From contig NZ_CP022540.1 in NCBI RefSeq assembly GCF_002237555.1, positions 186,001 to 250,000 on the forward strand: DNA of 64,000 nucleotides, written 5' to 3'. The DNA comes from Antarctobacter heliothermus (lineage in GTDB: Bacteria; Pseudomonadota; Alphaproteobacteria; Rhodobacterales; Rhodobacteraceae). The number at the start of each line of letters is the position of its first letter. Positions within the stretch are counted from its first letter, which is position 1. Shown in pieces: positions 26,976-36,297 of the stretch. A program made the position numbers and the translations under genes. The notes under the pieces are model-generated. The model was not told the DNA's origin, did not search any database, and was given only the letters and a program-made list of their open reading frames with translations.

Positions 26976-29900
26976 ATGGCGACGCTTCATGACGCCATCA
27001 CCTCAAACGACCCAAATCAGGAAAGACAGACCGTGGACAGCACCGCCCGAACTGACTGGCTTCGCCTTGCCATCGCATCCACCATCGTGATCGTTTTGGC
27101 CTATCTGTTCTGGACCGGATCGCGTTACCCTGCGCTGGACGAAAAGGCGATGATGTCAGGCGGCATTCTTTTGGAGGATCCGCTGGGCTTTGAGGCAAAA
27201 TATCCGCTGACCGAAGACATGACTGTGCTGCAGCGCATGTTCTGGTCCACGCTCAACTGGATCAACACCAACAAAAAGGGCATGACCTTTGGCGTGCTCT
27301 TTGCCGCGGCTTTTCTGACCGCAGCGCCCTACGTCCGGCGCAAGAGCTTTAACGGTGGCTTTGCCAACAGCGCACTGGGTTTGGCCATCGGCACACCGCT
27401 GGGAGTTTGCGTGAACTGCGCCGCGCCCATCGCGCGCGGCATGTATACCGGTGGTCTCAGGGCGGAAACCACACTGTCAGCCATGATCGCCTCACCGACG
27501 CTGAACGTCGTCGTGCTGACGATGTTGTTCAGCCTGCTGCCGTTCTACATGGCCCTGACCAAGATCGCGCTCAGCCTACTGGTCATCCTTGTGTTCGTGC
27601 CGCTGATCTGTCGCCACCTACCGCAAAAGGAAATCCCCCCGGCACAGCGCGTGGCCACCGTGCCGCCCGCGCCTCTCAGCGACGTACATCGCGCATTGTG
27701 GGACGTGTTGGTCAGCTATCTGAAAAACCTCTGGTACATCGTCAAGATGACGGTTCCGTTGATGCTGTTGGCAGGGATGCTGGGGGCGGTGGTCGCCACG
27801 CTGCTGCCGCAGGATCTGATCACTGGGCTGAATTTCAGCTTGATCGTGCTGGTGTTGATCGCTCTGGTCGGTGTTTTCCTGCCGGTGCCGATCGCCTTTG
27901 ACGTGGTCGTGACCGGCGCGCTGCTGGGTCTGGGCCTTAGCCACGGCTATGTCATGGCACTGCTATTCACCTTGGGCAGTTTCAGCGTCTATTCCTTTTT
28001 CATTGTGGCGCAATCGGTGGGCTTGCGCGCCGGTCTCTGGCTCGCCGCCAGCATCGCGGGACTGGGCATCCTGTCCGGTGCGGGCGCGCACTATTATCAC
28101 GAATGGCAAACGGATCGCGCATTGCGAATGTTGACCGGCGAGGCGTCCCACGCGCCCCTTCTCTGGGCGGCACAGGCCGCCGAGGGCGATCCGTGGACTG
28201 TCACAACGCCCGACGCGCCCCGCATCATCGTCGAACCGCGCCCCTTTGCGTCGCCCTCCCCAGCCGCTGAGACTGTCTTTACACGGCTGGAAGGCTGGGA
28301 GATCGGGCTGGCTCAACCGATCGAGTTTTCCATGGCCGACATGTGGCCCCCGTTCTGGGAGGGGCGCAGCCTTGCCTCTGGTGACATTGACGGCGACGGC
28401 GATATCGACCTTGCTGTCGCCTCGACCGAGGTGGGCCTGCGCCTGTATTCCAACGACGGCACAGGGCAGTTCACTCCGATGGAGATTGACCTCGGCCCGC
28501 TGTCAGATGCGCCGGTCTTCAACGCCGTTCTTGTCGACATCAACAACGACGGCTGGCGCGACCTGCTTCTGGCCACCTACCAGCGCGGAAACTTCACCCT
28601 GATGAACGGCCCGGACGGATTTGGCGTCCCGCAGCAGGTCGACAACACGCCCGACGCGCCGCTGAGCATGGCACTGACCTTTGGCGACCCGGACCGCGAC
28701 GGCGATCTTGATCTTGGCGTCGGCAATTGGGCGGCAGGCTGGTATCGCCGCATACCGGGCGAGGAGTCTCGCAATCGCGTCATTTGGAACGAAGGAGGCG
28801 CTTTGACGGGCACAGCTCATACCGTCCTGCCCGGCATCCCCGGTGAGACGCTGTCGATGCTGTTCACCGACCTCAACAGCGACGGGAAGGCGGATTTGCT
28901 TGTCGGCAATGACTTTGAGGTGCCGGACTATTACTATTTGGGTGACGGTGCCGGTGGCTTTCGCGCGATCACGCATCAAGACGGGATCATCCCGCACACC
29001 ACCACAACCACCATGGCGATCAAGACCGTCGATCTGACCAATGATGGCGCGCCGGAATTGTATCTGGCGCAAATCGCCGGACGGTCTTCCGGGGTGTCGG
29101 CAAAGCTGAAGATGCAGCCGTTGGACCGCTACTGCGATGCCATCACCCGAGACGATCAGCGCGCGGTCTGCGCGCGGAACATGGCGATCAAACAGTGGTA
29201 TCGCTCTGGCAACAGCTTTGACCCCAGCTATGCCAGTCGCTGCCAGGATCTGTCCGGACGCGATCAGGCTGAATGCAAGGCCATGCTGATCAAGGATCTG
29301 GCGATTCAGCGCAAGGACGCGGATCTGTGCGGCATGATCCCGGCGGGCCAGTACAAGGCACGCGCCTATTGCGACGTGCATTTCATGCCCTCGCGCCCCT
29401 TCACCGCAGAAGAAGCCGATGCTGCCCTGCCCCAGATCCAAAGCTTTAACGTCCTGCTGACCTCTGACGGCGCCGGTGGCTTTACCGATGTGGCCAAGGA
29501 TATGGGGCTGGAGATTGGCGGCTGGAGCTGGGACACCAAGATCGCCGATTTCGATGAGGACGGGTTGAAGGATGTTTATATCGTCAACGGCACATGGGTT
29601 CCGAATGAGGTCAGCCCGTCAAACCTGTTCTACCACAACACCGGCAACGGCTTTGCCGAGGCCTCTGGCCCATTTGGGTTGGAGGATTATCTGATGACGG
29701 CGGCTGGGACGCAATTCGACATGGATGGCGACGGCGATCTGGATATCGTCACCTATACGGTGAACGGCCCGCTGGCGGTGTTCCGCAACAATACGCAAGA
29801 GGGCCGCGCACTGACGGTGTCGTTCGAGGATCTGGCCGGCAACCGCGATGGCATCGGTGCGACGATCCGGGTGACAGATACAAACGGCGTGACCCGGATG

Positions 29901-30080
29901 CAGGAATTGCAACTGGGCGGCGGTTTCATGTCATTCGACGCACCTGTCGCGCATTTTGGACTTGGCGCCGCGGTTGAGGCGACCCGGGTCGCGATCCGCT
30001 GGGCCGATGGCGATGAAACGGTGATCGAAGGCAAATTCGCAGCCGAGACGCACTATCGCATCCGCCGCGCGGCGGACTGA
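26976..30080 (+). CDS. Permease fused to FG-GAP/VCBS propeller and ASPIC/UnbV domain
   Basis: A single open frame of about 1,034 residues. Residues 25-390 are a polytopic permease of the UPF0718/ArsP-like group, with the core GTPLGVCVNCAAPIARGMY (residues 140-158) in place of the CSCG-type motif. From about residue 450 a beta-propeller carries calcium-type FG-GAP motifs (DIDGDGDIDLA, DINNDGWRDLL, DPDRDGDLDLG, DLNSDGKADLL, DFDEDGLKDVY, DMDGDGDLDIV). The C-terminus is an ASPIC/UnbV domain (NRDGIGATIRV...AHFGLG). A Cys-rich insert lies between propeller blades. The start is uncertain: ATG 26976, GTG 26967, or a GTG further in preceded by AGGAAAGAC. The transported compound is unknown. Confidence 0.88.
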   Translation: MATLHDAITSNDPNQERQTVDSTARTDWLRLAIASTIVIVLAYLFWTGSRYPALDEKAMMSGGILLEDPLGFEAKYPLTEDMTVLQRMFWSTLNWINTNKKGMTFGVLFAAAFLTAAPYVRRKSFNGGFANSALGLAIGTPLGVCVNCAAPIARGMYTGGLRAETTLSAMIASPTLNVVVLTMLFSLLPFYMALTKIALSLLVILVFVPLICRHLPQKEIPPAQRVATVPPAPLSDVHRALWDVLVSYLKNLWYIVKMTVPLMLLAGMLGAVVATLLPQDLITGLNFSLIVLVLIALVGVFLPVPIAFDVVVTGALLGLGLSHGYVMALLFTLGSFSVYSFFIVAQSVGLRAGLWLAASIAGLGILSGAGAHYYHEWQTDRALRMLTGEASHAPLLWAAQAAEGDPWTVTTPDAPRIIVEPRPFASPSPAAETVFTRLEGWEIGLAQPIEFSMADMWPPFWEGRSLASGDIDGDGDIDLAVASTEVGLRLYSNDGTGQFTPMEIDLGPLSDAPVFNAVLVDINNDGWRDLLLATYQRGNFTLMNGPDGFGVPQQVDNTPDAPLSMALTFGDPDRDGDLDLGVGNWAAGWYRRIPGEESRNRVIWNEGGALTGTAHTVLPGIPGETLSMLFTDLNSDGKADLLVGNDFEVPDYYYLGDGAGGFRAITHQDGIIPHTTTTTMAIKTVDLTNDGAPELYLAQIAGRSSGVSAKLKMQPLDRYCDAITRDDQRAVCARNMAIKQWYRSGNSFDPSYASRCQDLSGRDQAECKAMLIKDLAIQRKDADLCGMIPAGQYKARAYCDVHFMPSRPFTAEEADAALPQIQSFNVLLTSDGAGGFTDVAKDMGLEIGGWSWDTKIADFDEDGLKDVYIVNGTWVPNEVSPSNLFYHNTGNGFAEASGPFGLEDYLMTAAGTQFDMDGDGDLDIVTYTVNGPLAVFRNNTQEGRALTVSFEDLAGNRDGIGATIRVTDTNGVTRMQELQLGGGFMSFDAPVAHFGLGAAVEATRVAIRWADGDETVIEGKFAAETHYRIRRAAD

Positions 30081-30086
30081 GGCGGC

Positions 30087-30491
30087 TCAACCGCGGGCGC
30101 GGTTGATCTCGACCAGATGCCCGTCCGGGTCCATCAGGAAGACCTGTGCAAACCCGGCATCACTGTCGCGCTGGACGCGCAGGCGCTTGGGGTCATCGGG
30201 TGCAGCGTCTTCGCTGTACCCCGCCGCTGACAGCCGGGCGATGAAACCGTCGAAGTCCTTAGTCGACAAGGCAAAATGAATGTCCCTGCCGGTGACCGGC
30301 CCGTTGCGATAGGTACCTTCTGGGTTGACAATCAGGTGCAACTGCCCGTCACCGCACCCATACCATAGCCCGTCAAATCCGAATTCTGGCCGTGGCAGTC
30401 TGGGGAGGCCCAATGTGTAATCATAAAACTCTGCGGACCGCGCTAGATCACGAACCGGGAGTGAGATGTGGTGCAGGGAAAGCTGTGTCAT
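30087..30491 (-). CDS. VOC-family (glyoxalase-like) protein
   Basis: A 134-residue vicinal-oxygen-chelate fold protein made of two beta-alpha-beta-beta-beta units. Likely metal ligands are His in LHHISLPVRD, His in GQLHLIV or DIHFALS, and Glu in GHLVEINRARG. This suits a glyoxalase, dioxygenase or resistance-type enzyme; sequence alone does not give the substrate. The start at 30491 (MTQLSLHH) is preferred to the ATG two codons upstream. It faces the permease fusion with a 6-bp gap between stops. Confidence 0.88.
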   Translation of the reverse strand: MTQLSLHHISLPVRDLARSAEFYDYTLGLPRLPRPEFGFDGLWYGCGDGQLHLIVNPEGTYRNGPVTGRDIHFALSTKDFDGFIARLSAAGYSEDAAPDDPKRLRVQRDSDAGFAQVFLMDPDGHLVEINRARG

Positions 30492-30641
30492 ACACACACC
30501 CTAGACCGGGCCTAAGACCCAGGGAAAGCCCCTGCCCCGGCTCGTCCGATCCGGCGTGCGATTGCCACAGGCCATCAACCCCGTTGAATCCGCCACGCTT
30601 TCACGGCAAGTAGAGGGGGTTCCCCGAACCCCGGATCGCAA

Positions 30642-31307
30642 ATGGCCAAGCTCTATCACGTTCCCCTCTCCCCGTTCTGCCGCAAGGTGCGTCTCAGCCT
30701 TGCGGAAAAGAAGATCGAATGCGAGCTGGTCGAAGAGCGCTATTGGGAGAAGGATCCGGATTTCCTGCGCCGCAACCCGGCGGCCAAGGTGCCTGTGCTG
30801 AAGATCGACGGCAAGACGATGTCTGAAAGCGCCGCGATCTGTGAATGGATCGAAGAGAAGTACCCCGAGCCGTCGTTGATGCCGCGCTCTGCCGACGCCC
30901 GTTACGAGGTGCGCCGCATCATTGGCTGGTTCGACGACAAGTTTCACAACGAGGTCACCTCGAAGCTGCTGTATGAGCGGGTGAACAAGAAGGTGATGAA
31001 GGCTGGGTTTCCCGACAGCGGCAACGTCAAGTCCGGGGCACGGGCGGTCAAGTATCACCTCGACTACATGGGCTGGCTGCTGGATCACCGTCGCTGGCTG
31101 GCGGGGGACAGCATGACGCTGGCCGATTTTGCTGCCGCTGCACATCTGTCGAGCCTTGACTACATCTCAGACGTGGATTGGCATCGGTCGGAGGTGGTCA
31201 AGGATTGGTATGCCAAGATCAAATCGCGTCCGGCCTTTCGGTCGATTCTGGCCGATCAGGTGCCGGGCTTTCCGCCGCCAGCACATTATGCTGACCTTGA
31301 TTTCTGA
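30642..31307 (+). CDS. Glutathione S-transferase family protein
   Basis: A 221-residue soluble GST. The N-terminal thioredoxin-like domain has SPFCRKVRLSLAEKKIECELV (key residues S-P-F-C) and the glutathione-contact loop NPAAKVPVL...SESAAICEWIE. The helical C-terminal domain ends with LAGDSMTLADFAAAAHLS, the N-capping box of GSTs. The substrate is unknown. A terminator-like hairpin follows 9 bp after the stop. Confidence 0.92.
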   Translation: MAKLYHVPLSPFCRKVRLSLAEKKIECELVEERYWEKDPDFLRRNPAAKVPVLKIDGKTMSESAAICEWIEEKYPEPSLMPRSADARYEVRRIIGWFDDKFHNEVTSKLLYERVNKKVMKAGFPDSGNVKSGARAVKYHLDYMGWLLDHRRWLAGDSMTLADFAAAAHLSSLDYISDVDWHRSEVVKDWYAKIKSRPAFRSILADQVPGFPPPAHYADLDF

Positions 31308-31316
31308 GCGGGCAGC

Positions 31317-31399
31317 GATTTTTCGTCGAAAAATCGGTGGGGGCGCAGCCCCCGTCCCTGCGGGACTCCCCCGGGATATTTTCAGACAGAAGAAACAGG
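31317..31399 (-). repeat. GC-rich dispersed repeat, copy 1 (intergenic)
   Basis: Read on the minus strand it starts with TTTCTTCTGTCTGAAAATAT, then CCCGGGGG, a variable arm and the hairpin GGGGGC-TGC-GCCCCC. It ends in a separate perfect hairpin, GATTTTTCG-A-CGAAAAATC (31317-31335), which can act as a terminator for the GST gene on the plus strand. Related copies lie at 55205, 57268 and 62101. Confidence 0.85.
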
Positions 31400-31409
31400 G
31401 GGCGGTTTG

Positions 31410-32474
31410 GTGGATCTGACTGAGCGCCTAAAACGTGAGGCTCTGGACGTTGGGTTTGCCGATTGCCGGATCTGCCGTCCCGGCGATGTGCCCGAGGTTA
31501 TGGCGCGGTTGCGCGGGTTTCTACACAAGGGCTACCATGGTCAAATGGGTTGGCTGGCGGAGCGTGTCCATTGGCGCGGCGCGCCTGACGTGCTTTGGCC
31601 CGAGGCGCAATCAGTCATCATGCTGGCCGAGAACTATGGCCCCGACGACGATCCGCTTGCCGTTCTGGAGGTCCGTGACCGGGCTGCGATCAGCGTTTAT
31701 GCCCGCAACCGCGACTACCACGATGTGGTCAAGAAACGGCTGAAACGGCTGGGGCGCTGGCTAATCGACACGGCGGGCGGCGAGATCAAAGTATTTGTGG
31801 ATACTGCGCCGGTCCCTGAAAAACCGCTAGCACAGGCAGCCGGACTGGGTTGGCAAGGCAAGCACAGTAATCTGGTCAGTCGGCAGTTGGGGTCATGGCT
31901 GTTTCTGGGCTGCGTCTTTACCACGTTGGAGTTGACCCCGGACGGCGCGGAGCGCGATCACTGCGGGTCATGCCGCGCCTGTTTGGACATCTGTCCCACC
32001 AACGCCTTTCCCGCGCCTTATCAGGTGGACGCACGTCTCTGCATTTCCTACCTGACGATTGAGCACAAGGGGCCGGTCGATGAGGGACTCCGCCCCGGGC
32101 TGGGCAACCGCATTTACGGCTGTGACGATTGCCTAGCGGTCTGTCCGTGGAACAAGTTCGCCCGGCGGGCCGAAGAGGTAAAGTATCACGCGCGGGATGA
32201 TCTGGTGGCGCCGCCATTGGCGGATTTGGCAATGCTGGACGATGCCAGGTTTCGGGCGCGATTTTCCGGCTCTCCGATCAAGCGGATCGGGCGCGACCGT
32301 TTTGTGCGGAACGTGTGTTATGCAATTGGAAATTCCGGTTTGCCCACTCTGATCCCAAGCGTTCAGGCGCTGTGCGAGGATACTGATGAAGCGGTCCGTG
32401 ACGCCGCCCGCTGGGCAGTTTTGCGACTGCAAGCGCGTGTTTCCGGCCTCTCTGGAAAGCAGGACGGGCGCTGA
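31410..32474 (+). CDS. queG: Epoxyqueuosine reductase QueG
   Basis: A cobalamin- and iron-sulfur-dependent enzyme for the last step of tRNA queuosine synthesis, reducing epoxyqueuosine to queuosine. The 354 residues include the DUF1730-type N-terminal part with [28 protein letters not shown]. Two [4Fe-4S] ferredoxin motifs follow: [12 protein letters not shown] and [18 protein letters not shown]-like C-terminal end follows ([11 protein letters not shown]). No ATG fits; the GTG at 31410 (after AGGGGGC) or the TTG one codon earlier is the start. Confidence 0.96.
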   Translation: MDLTERLKREALDVGFADCRICRPGDVPEVMARLRGFLHKGYHGQMGWLAERVHWRGAPDVLWPEAQSVIMLAENYGPDDDPLAVLEVRDRAAISVYARNRDYHDVVKKRLKRLGRWLIDTAGGEIKVFVDTAPVPEKPLAQAAGLGWQGKHSNLVSRQLGSWLFLGCVFTTLELTPDGAERDHCGSCRACLDICPTNAFPAPYQVDARLCISYLTIEHKGPVDEGLRPGLGNRIYGCDDCLAVCPWNKFARRAEEVKYHARDDLVAPPLADLAMLDDARFRARFSGSPIKRIGRDRFVRNVCYAIGNSGLPTLIPSVQALCEDTDEAVRDAARWAVLRLQARVSGLSGKQDGR

Positions 32475-32664
32475 GCTGCCATCCCAGCGCCCGGAGCGAC
32501 AGTCGTTTTCTTGGGAGAAAGCACTTGTCACTCGACCGTTAAATGGCAGCAGCCCCCCTTTCGCGCAAGGGCCGCACAAGGCAACGTGACGTCGGTGACA
32601 ATTCGCTTGGAAAAATGAGCCTCAACCCCATCTAATGGGAGGCGCGGCAGAATAGGAGGACAAA

Positions 32665-33114
32665 GTGGCGAAATATGAGCGAAGACCGGAGGTTATCAAC
32701 AGCTTGACCCCCGAGCAGTACCACGTCACGCAAGAGGCCGGGACAGAGCGTCCGGGCACCGGCGAATTCTTGCACACAAAAGAGCCGGGGCTGTATGTGG
32801 ACGTGGTTTCCGGTGAACCGCTGTTCGCCTCGGCGGCCAAGTACGAATCAGGCTGCGGCTGGCCCAGCTTTGTCAAACCGATCGAGCCGGACAATATTGT
32901 TGAAGTTCGAGACAACAGTCTTGGCATGATCCGTACCGAGGTCCGCTCGCGTCATGGGGACAGCCATCTTGGCCACGTCTTTCCCGATGGACCCATGGAT
33001 CAGGGCGGCCTGCGGTACTGCATCAACTCTGCTTCGCTGCGGTTCATACCGCGTGACGAGATGGAAGCCGAGGGTTACGCAGCCTTGATGGATCAGGTGG
33101 AGGACATCCGATGA
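32665..33114 (+). CDS. msrB: Methionine-R-sulfoxide reductase MsrB
   Basis: Repairs methionine-R-sulfoxide in proteins with thioredoxin as donor. The 149 residues carry the family blocks [21 protein letters not shown] and the catalytic Cys in [13 protein letters not shown]. The two CxxC zinc motifs of many MsrB proteins are replaced ([22 protein letters not shown]), so this is a zinc-free form. GTG start at 32665, after a strong AGGAGGA. It overlaps msrA by 4 bp. Confidence 0.95.
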   Translation: MAKYERRPEVINSLTPEQYHVTQEAGTERPGTGEFLHTKEPGLYVDVVSGEPLFASAAKYESGCGWPSFVKPIEPDNIVEVRDNSLGMIRTEVRSRHGDSHLGHVFPDGPMDQGGLRYCINSASLRFIPRDEMEAEGYAALMDQVEDIR

Positions 33115-33617
33115 CCGAACGAGCGATACTGGCGGGGGGCTGTTTCTGGGGGATGCAAGAGTTGATCCGCCAGATGCCCGGAGTGGTCGACACCCGCGTT
33201 GGCTATACCGGGGGCGATGTGAAGAATGCGACTTATCGCAATCACGGAACCCATGCCGAAGGCATCGAGATCATGTTTGATCCAAAGCGGATTTCCTACC
33301 GCAAGTTGCTGGAGTTCTTCTTTCAGATCCACGATCCGACAACAGCGAACCGGCAGGGCAACGACGTCGGGATGAGCTATCGGTCGGCCATCTACTATGT
33401 GGATGAGGACCAGCGGGCCTGCGCGCTGGACACCATCGCGGATGTCGAGGCCAGCGGGCTTTGGCCCGGCAAGGTGGTGACAGAGGTCGAACCCGTGGGC
33501 GATTTCTGGGAGGCGGAGCCTGAGCATCAGGACTATCTGCAACGTCTTCCAGGTGGCTACACCTGTCATTTCGTGCGCCCTGACTGGGTCCTTCCCAAAC
33601 GCGACGCTGCGGAATAA
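33111..33617 (+). CDS. msrA: Methionine-S-sulfoxide reductase MsrA
   Basis: Reduces methionine-S-sulfoxide. The 168 residues contain the catalytic [10 protein letters not shown] motif (Cys at residue 11), [12 protein letters not shown], the [10 protein letters not shown] core and [14 protein letters not shown]. The conserved GCFWG, Tyr and Glu residues are all present. Its ATG overlaps the msrB stop, so the pair is one oxidative-repair operon. Confidence 0.97.
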   Translation: MTERAILAGGCFWGMQELIRQMPGVVDTRVGYTGGDVKNATYRNHGTHAEGIEIMFDPKRISYRKLLEFFFQIHDPTTANRQGNDVGMSYRSAIYYVDEDQRACALDTIADVEASGLWPGKVVTEVEPVGDFWEAEPEHQDYLQRLPGGYTCHFVRPDWVLPKRDAAE

Positions 33618-33737
33618 CACCCCGCACCGACGGTGGGCTCATGCGGTTTCGCATGGGTCCGCTGCGGTATTCGGCAATCCCTAATCGCGACGCTTTGCCG
33701 TATGAGCGCTCCAGACGTATTGAATGGAGACAGGGTT

Positions 33738-34349
33738 ATGACGCCAGTGGCATTTTGGGACGGCATTGCACAGAAATATTCGACACAACCGATTGGCAAC
33801 ATGGACGCCTATGAGGCCACGTTGGATCGGGTGCGGCACTGGTTGCGGCCTGAGATGTCTGTGATGGAAATCGGTTGCGGCACCGGGACAACAGCGTTGA
33901 AGCTGGCCGATTGTGTGGCGGGGTATCTGGGCACCGATATATCAAAGGAAATGGTGCGGATTGCCACTGGTAAGGCGTCGTCCGTCGATCATGTGTCTTT
34001 TGTCGCCGATGCGGCCGAGACGGCAGGCGCCGGGATGACTTTCGACTCAGTGCTGGCCTTTAACCTCCTGCACTTGGTCGATGATCCGGCGGCCGTCATG
34101 GCGCATGTGCGCAAGCTGTTGCCCAAGGGCGGCTTGTTCATCTCCAAGACGCCCTGTCTGGGGGGGAAGCCGTGGTTTCGCCCCTTGATCTGGGGGTTGC
34201 AGAAAATCGGCAAGGCCCCTGCCCCGGTGCATTGCATGCGGCCTGCTCAGATCGAGTCCGCACTGATTTCGGCCGGTTTCGAGATAATCGAAACCGGCGG
34301 CTATCCTAAGAAGTTGCCCAACTGGCTGGTGGTGGCGCGGGCCGTCTGA
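33738..34349 (+). CDS. SAM-dependent class I methyltransferase
   Basis: A 203-residue methyltransferase of the UbiE/Methyltransf_11 type. Motif I is VMEIGCGTGTTALKLA, the acidic second-strand end is GTDISKEMVRIA, motif II is FDSVLAFNLLHLVDD, and motif III is LLPKGGLFISKTP. The substrate is not evident. The ATG at 33738 lies after GGAGACAGGG; an ATG at 33702 in frame would add 12 residues. The stop TGA is joined to the stop of the convergent dehydrogenase gene in the sequence TGATCA. Confidence 0.9.
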   Translation: MTPVAFWDGIAQKYSTQPIGNMDAYEATLDRVRHWLRPEMSVMEIGCGTGTTALKLADCVAGYLGTDISKEMVRIATGKASSVDHVSFVADAAETAGAGMTFDSVLAFNLLHLVDDPAAVMAHVRKLLPKGGLFISKTPCLGGKPWFRPLIWGLQKIGKAPAPVHCMRPAQIESALISAGFEIIETGGYPKKLPNWLVVARAV

Positions 34350-35288
34350 TCACGACGGCAGCACCACGCTGTCCGACATATCCTTGAGCAGGTTGGCAGA
34401 GAGGCGCAGCGCCTCTGTTTCCTCCTGATTGAGATCAGGCCAGAGCGTGGCGGACACCCCCTGCGCGCCGACGAGCCGGGGCAAGGACAGCGCCACGTCG
34501 GGCACGCCCAACACCTCCTTTTCGACAATCGAGACCGACAGCACCGCCTGTTCGTCCCGCGCGATGGCCTTGACGATCCGGGCCAGTCCCGCCCCGATGC
34601 CGTACCATGTCGCGCCTTTGCCGGCGATGATCGTGTAGGCAGCGCGGCGCACGCCGGTGTCGATACGGGCGCGAACCTCGGCTGTCAGAGGCGCGCCGAC
34701 TTGGGCGGCAAAGGCGGTCAGCGGCACTGAGCCTGCGCAGGTGTTGGACCAGGCCAGCACCTCTGAATCGCCGTGTTCGCCCAGAACGTAGCCGTGGACC
34801 GATCCCGGCGCGATACCAAGGTGCCGCCCGATCAGCCAGCGAAAGCGGGCGGTGTCGAGGATGGTGCCCGACCCGATGACGCGGGCGGGCGGCAGGCCGG
34901 ACAGATGGGTGGAGATATCGGTGATGACGTCGACCGGGTTGCTGGCGACCAACAGAATGGCGTTTGGGGAAACGCTCATGACCTCGCCGATGACGGCGCG
35001 GAACACCTCGGCGTTGCGGCCGAGCAGTTCGGGTCGGGTCTCGCCCGGCTTCTGGGAGACGCCGCAGGCGAGGATGACCACGGCGGCGTCGGCGATGTCC
35101 TTGTAGGTGCCGGAGCGGACGATGGTGGAGCCTGCGAAGGGGACGGCGTGGGCGATGTCCTCGGCCTCTGCCCGGGCGCGGGCGGCGTTGAGGTCGATCA
35201 GGACAAGATCCGAGACGATGTTTTGCAGGACCAACGCGAAGCCCGCGGAAGAGCCCACCATGCCTGCCCCGACGATACCGACTTTCAT
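34350..35288 (-). CDS. ldh: L-lactate dehydrogenase
   Basis: NAD-dependent reduction of pyruvate to lactate, or the reverse. The 312 residues show the nucleotide fold VGIVGAGMVGSS, the substrate loop GVSQKPGETR (Gln at the specificity position, which favours lactate over malate), NPVDVITD and the catalytic LGEHGDSE with its His. AAGGAGGGATTCGC precedes the ATG at 35288. The upstream region holds the second palindrome repeat. Both neighbours point away or converge, so it is transcribed alone. Confidence 0.95.
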   Translation of the reverse strand: MKVGIVGAGMVGSSAGFALVLQNIVSDLVLIDLNAARARAEAEDIAHAVPFAGSTIVRSGTYKDIADAAVVILACGVSQKPGETRPELLGRNAEVFRAVIGEVMSVSPNAILLVASNPVDVITDISTHLSGLPPARVIGSGTILDTARFRWLIGRHLGIAPGSVHGYVLGEHGDSEVLAWSNTCAGSVPLTAFAAQVGAPLTAEVRARIDTGVRRAAYTIIAGKGATWYGIGAGLARIVKAIARDEQAVLSVSIVEKEVLGVPDVALSLPRLVGAQGVSATLWPDLNQEETEALRLSANLLKDMSDSVVLPS

Positions 35289-35369
35289 GCGAATCCCTCC
35301 TTGGCTGGCCGTTGGGAGGAGTGTGCCCGCTGGGGATTTGGATGCCAATGGGAGAGGGGCTTGGGGAAA

Positions 35370-35424
35370 CTGTCCACGCGTGGACAGCCTGCCGAGTTTG
35401 CAAGATCAAGGGGTTACAGAGGCG
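35370..35424 (-). repeat. Dispersed palindrome-containing repeat, copy B
   Basis: On the minus strand it reads CGCCTCTGTAACCC, one base, TTGAT, 15 variable bases and GG plus the 18-bp palindrome CTGTCCACGCGTGGACAG (35370-35387). This matches 10767-10822 in all fixed parts and spacing. It lies 82 bp upstream of the ldh start and points toward it. Confidence 0.8.
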
Positions 35425-36090
35425 TTTTCAGGTTTTGTTAGGGTTTGAGGGTGTGGGACGGGGGTAAGGACGGTCGGTTTGGGGTTTGGTCAAGGGTCTG
35501 TGCTGGGGACTCGATGTACTGTGGTTTGGATTGGCCATGATCGTCGTCGTTTTGGTGCGCGTGGAGGATGCGGATTCTTGGCGTCATTGGACAACTTGGA
35601 ATGGCAATTGCGGCCGATAGCTGTCGTTCACTCATACGAACGTCGCTGCGATGCAGCTTCCTGAAAGCCGACGTTGGCATTGAGGTAACCTGCCTTTCTC
35701 CGACCAGTCACGATGCTGCACTGGCAGCCCTCATATATCTGCCAGCGCGTGGCATAACCACGCGCGAAGGCAAATCCGGTCAGCGCGTCATTAACATAAA
35801 ACAAGGCTAATTGACCGTCAGTATCGTCAGCCATTCGGTGTCCGGCTGACGGTACTGACGGTACTGACGGTACTGACGATGGATTGACTGATGGTTTGTT
35901 TCTTCCAACTTCAGTAAGCCAAGCCACGCGCGACTAGGGCGCTCCAACAATTTATAGAAATTGGGGCTGGATGCGGCTCGATTGCGCGGACGAAGACATT
36001 CGTTTTGCCTATCTGCATTGCTTATACACGAAGCGCGTCAGTTGCACGGGGTGCCGTAGGCACCGGGTCCCACATCTTATTGCGACAATC
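35425..36090. other. Gene-poor stretch left of the IS scar
   Basis: No convincing gene. A minus-strand frame at 35628-35927 (99 codons, GTG start) has a low-complexity P-S-V run caused by a 9-bp tandem repeat (GGTACTGAC three times, 35851-35877) and no recognisable domain. The base composition is lower in GC than in the flanking core genes. I read it as decayed accessory DNA, possibly the old flank of a deleted mobile element. Confidence 0.5.
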
Positions 36091-36256
36091 GGCTCTGTTG
36101 CACGAATCCCGTGAGGAATTCATCCCGTGAGGGATTCATCCCGTGAATCCAGTGTGGTAGCTGGCATGCATGAGCAGACCGATACCACCGACCTACAAGA
36201 CCAGGAAGTGGCCAGCCTATAACGAAGCGCTCAAGCGCCGCGGCTCGCTGACGGTC

Positions 36257-36297
36257 CATTGACCGGCAGGGCAGTGCAGAGCAATGTCCCGAGAGGT
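36257..36297 (+). repeat. 41-bp insertion element, copy 1
   Basis: It interrupts the transposase between codons GTC and TGG. It begins CATTGACCGGCAGG and ends CCCGAGAGGT. The central arm CAGTGC-AGA-GCAATG (36272-36286) forms a hairpin with one mismatch. It matches copy 2 (reversed) at 33 of 41 positions and copy 3 at 31 of 41. Confidence 0.8.

Noticed and set aside
35628..35927. Minus-strand frame of 99 codons with a VPSVPSVPS run
   Set aside because: The run comes from a 9-bp tandem repeat, no family is recognised, and a stop lies just before the GTG start. Kept only as part of the gene-poor stretch.
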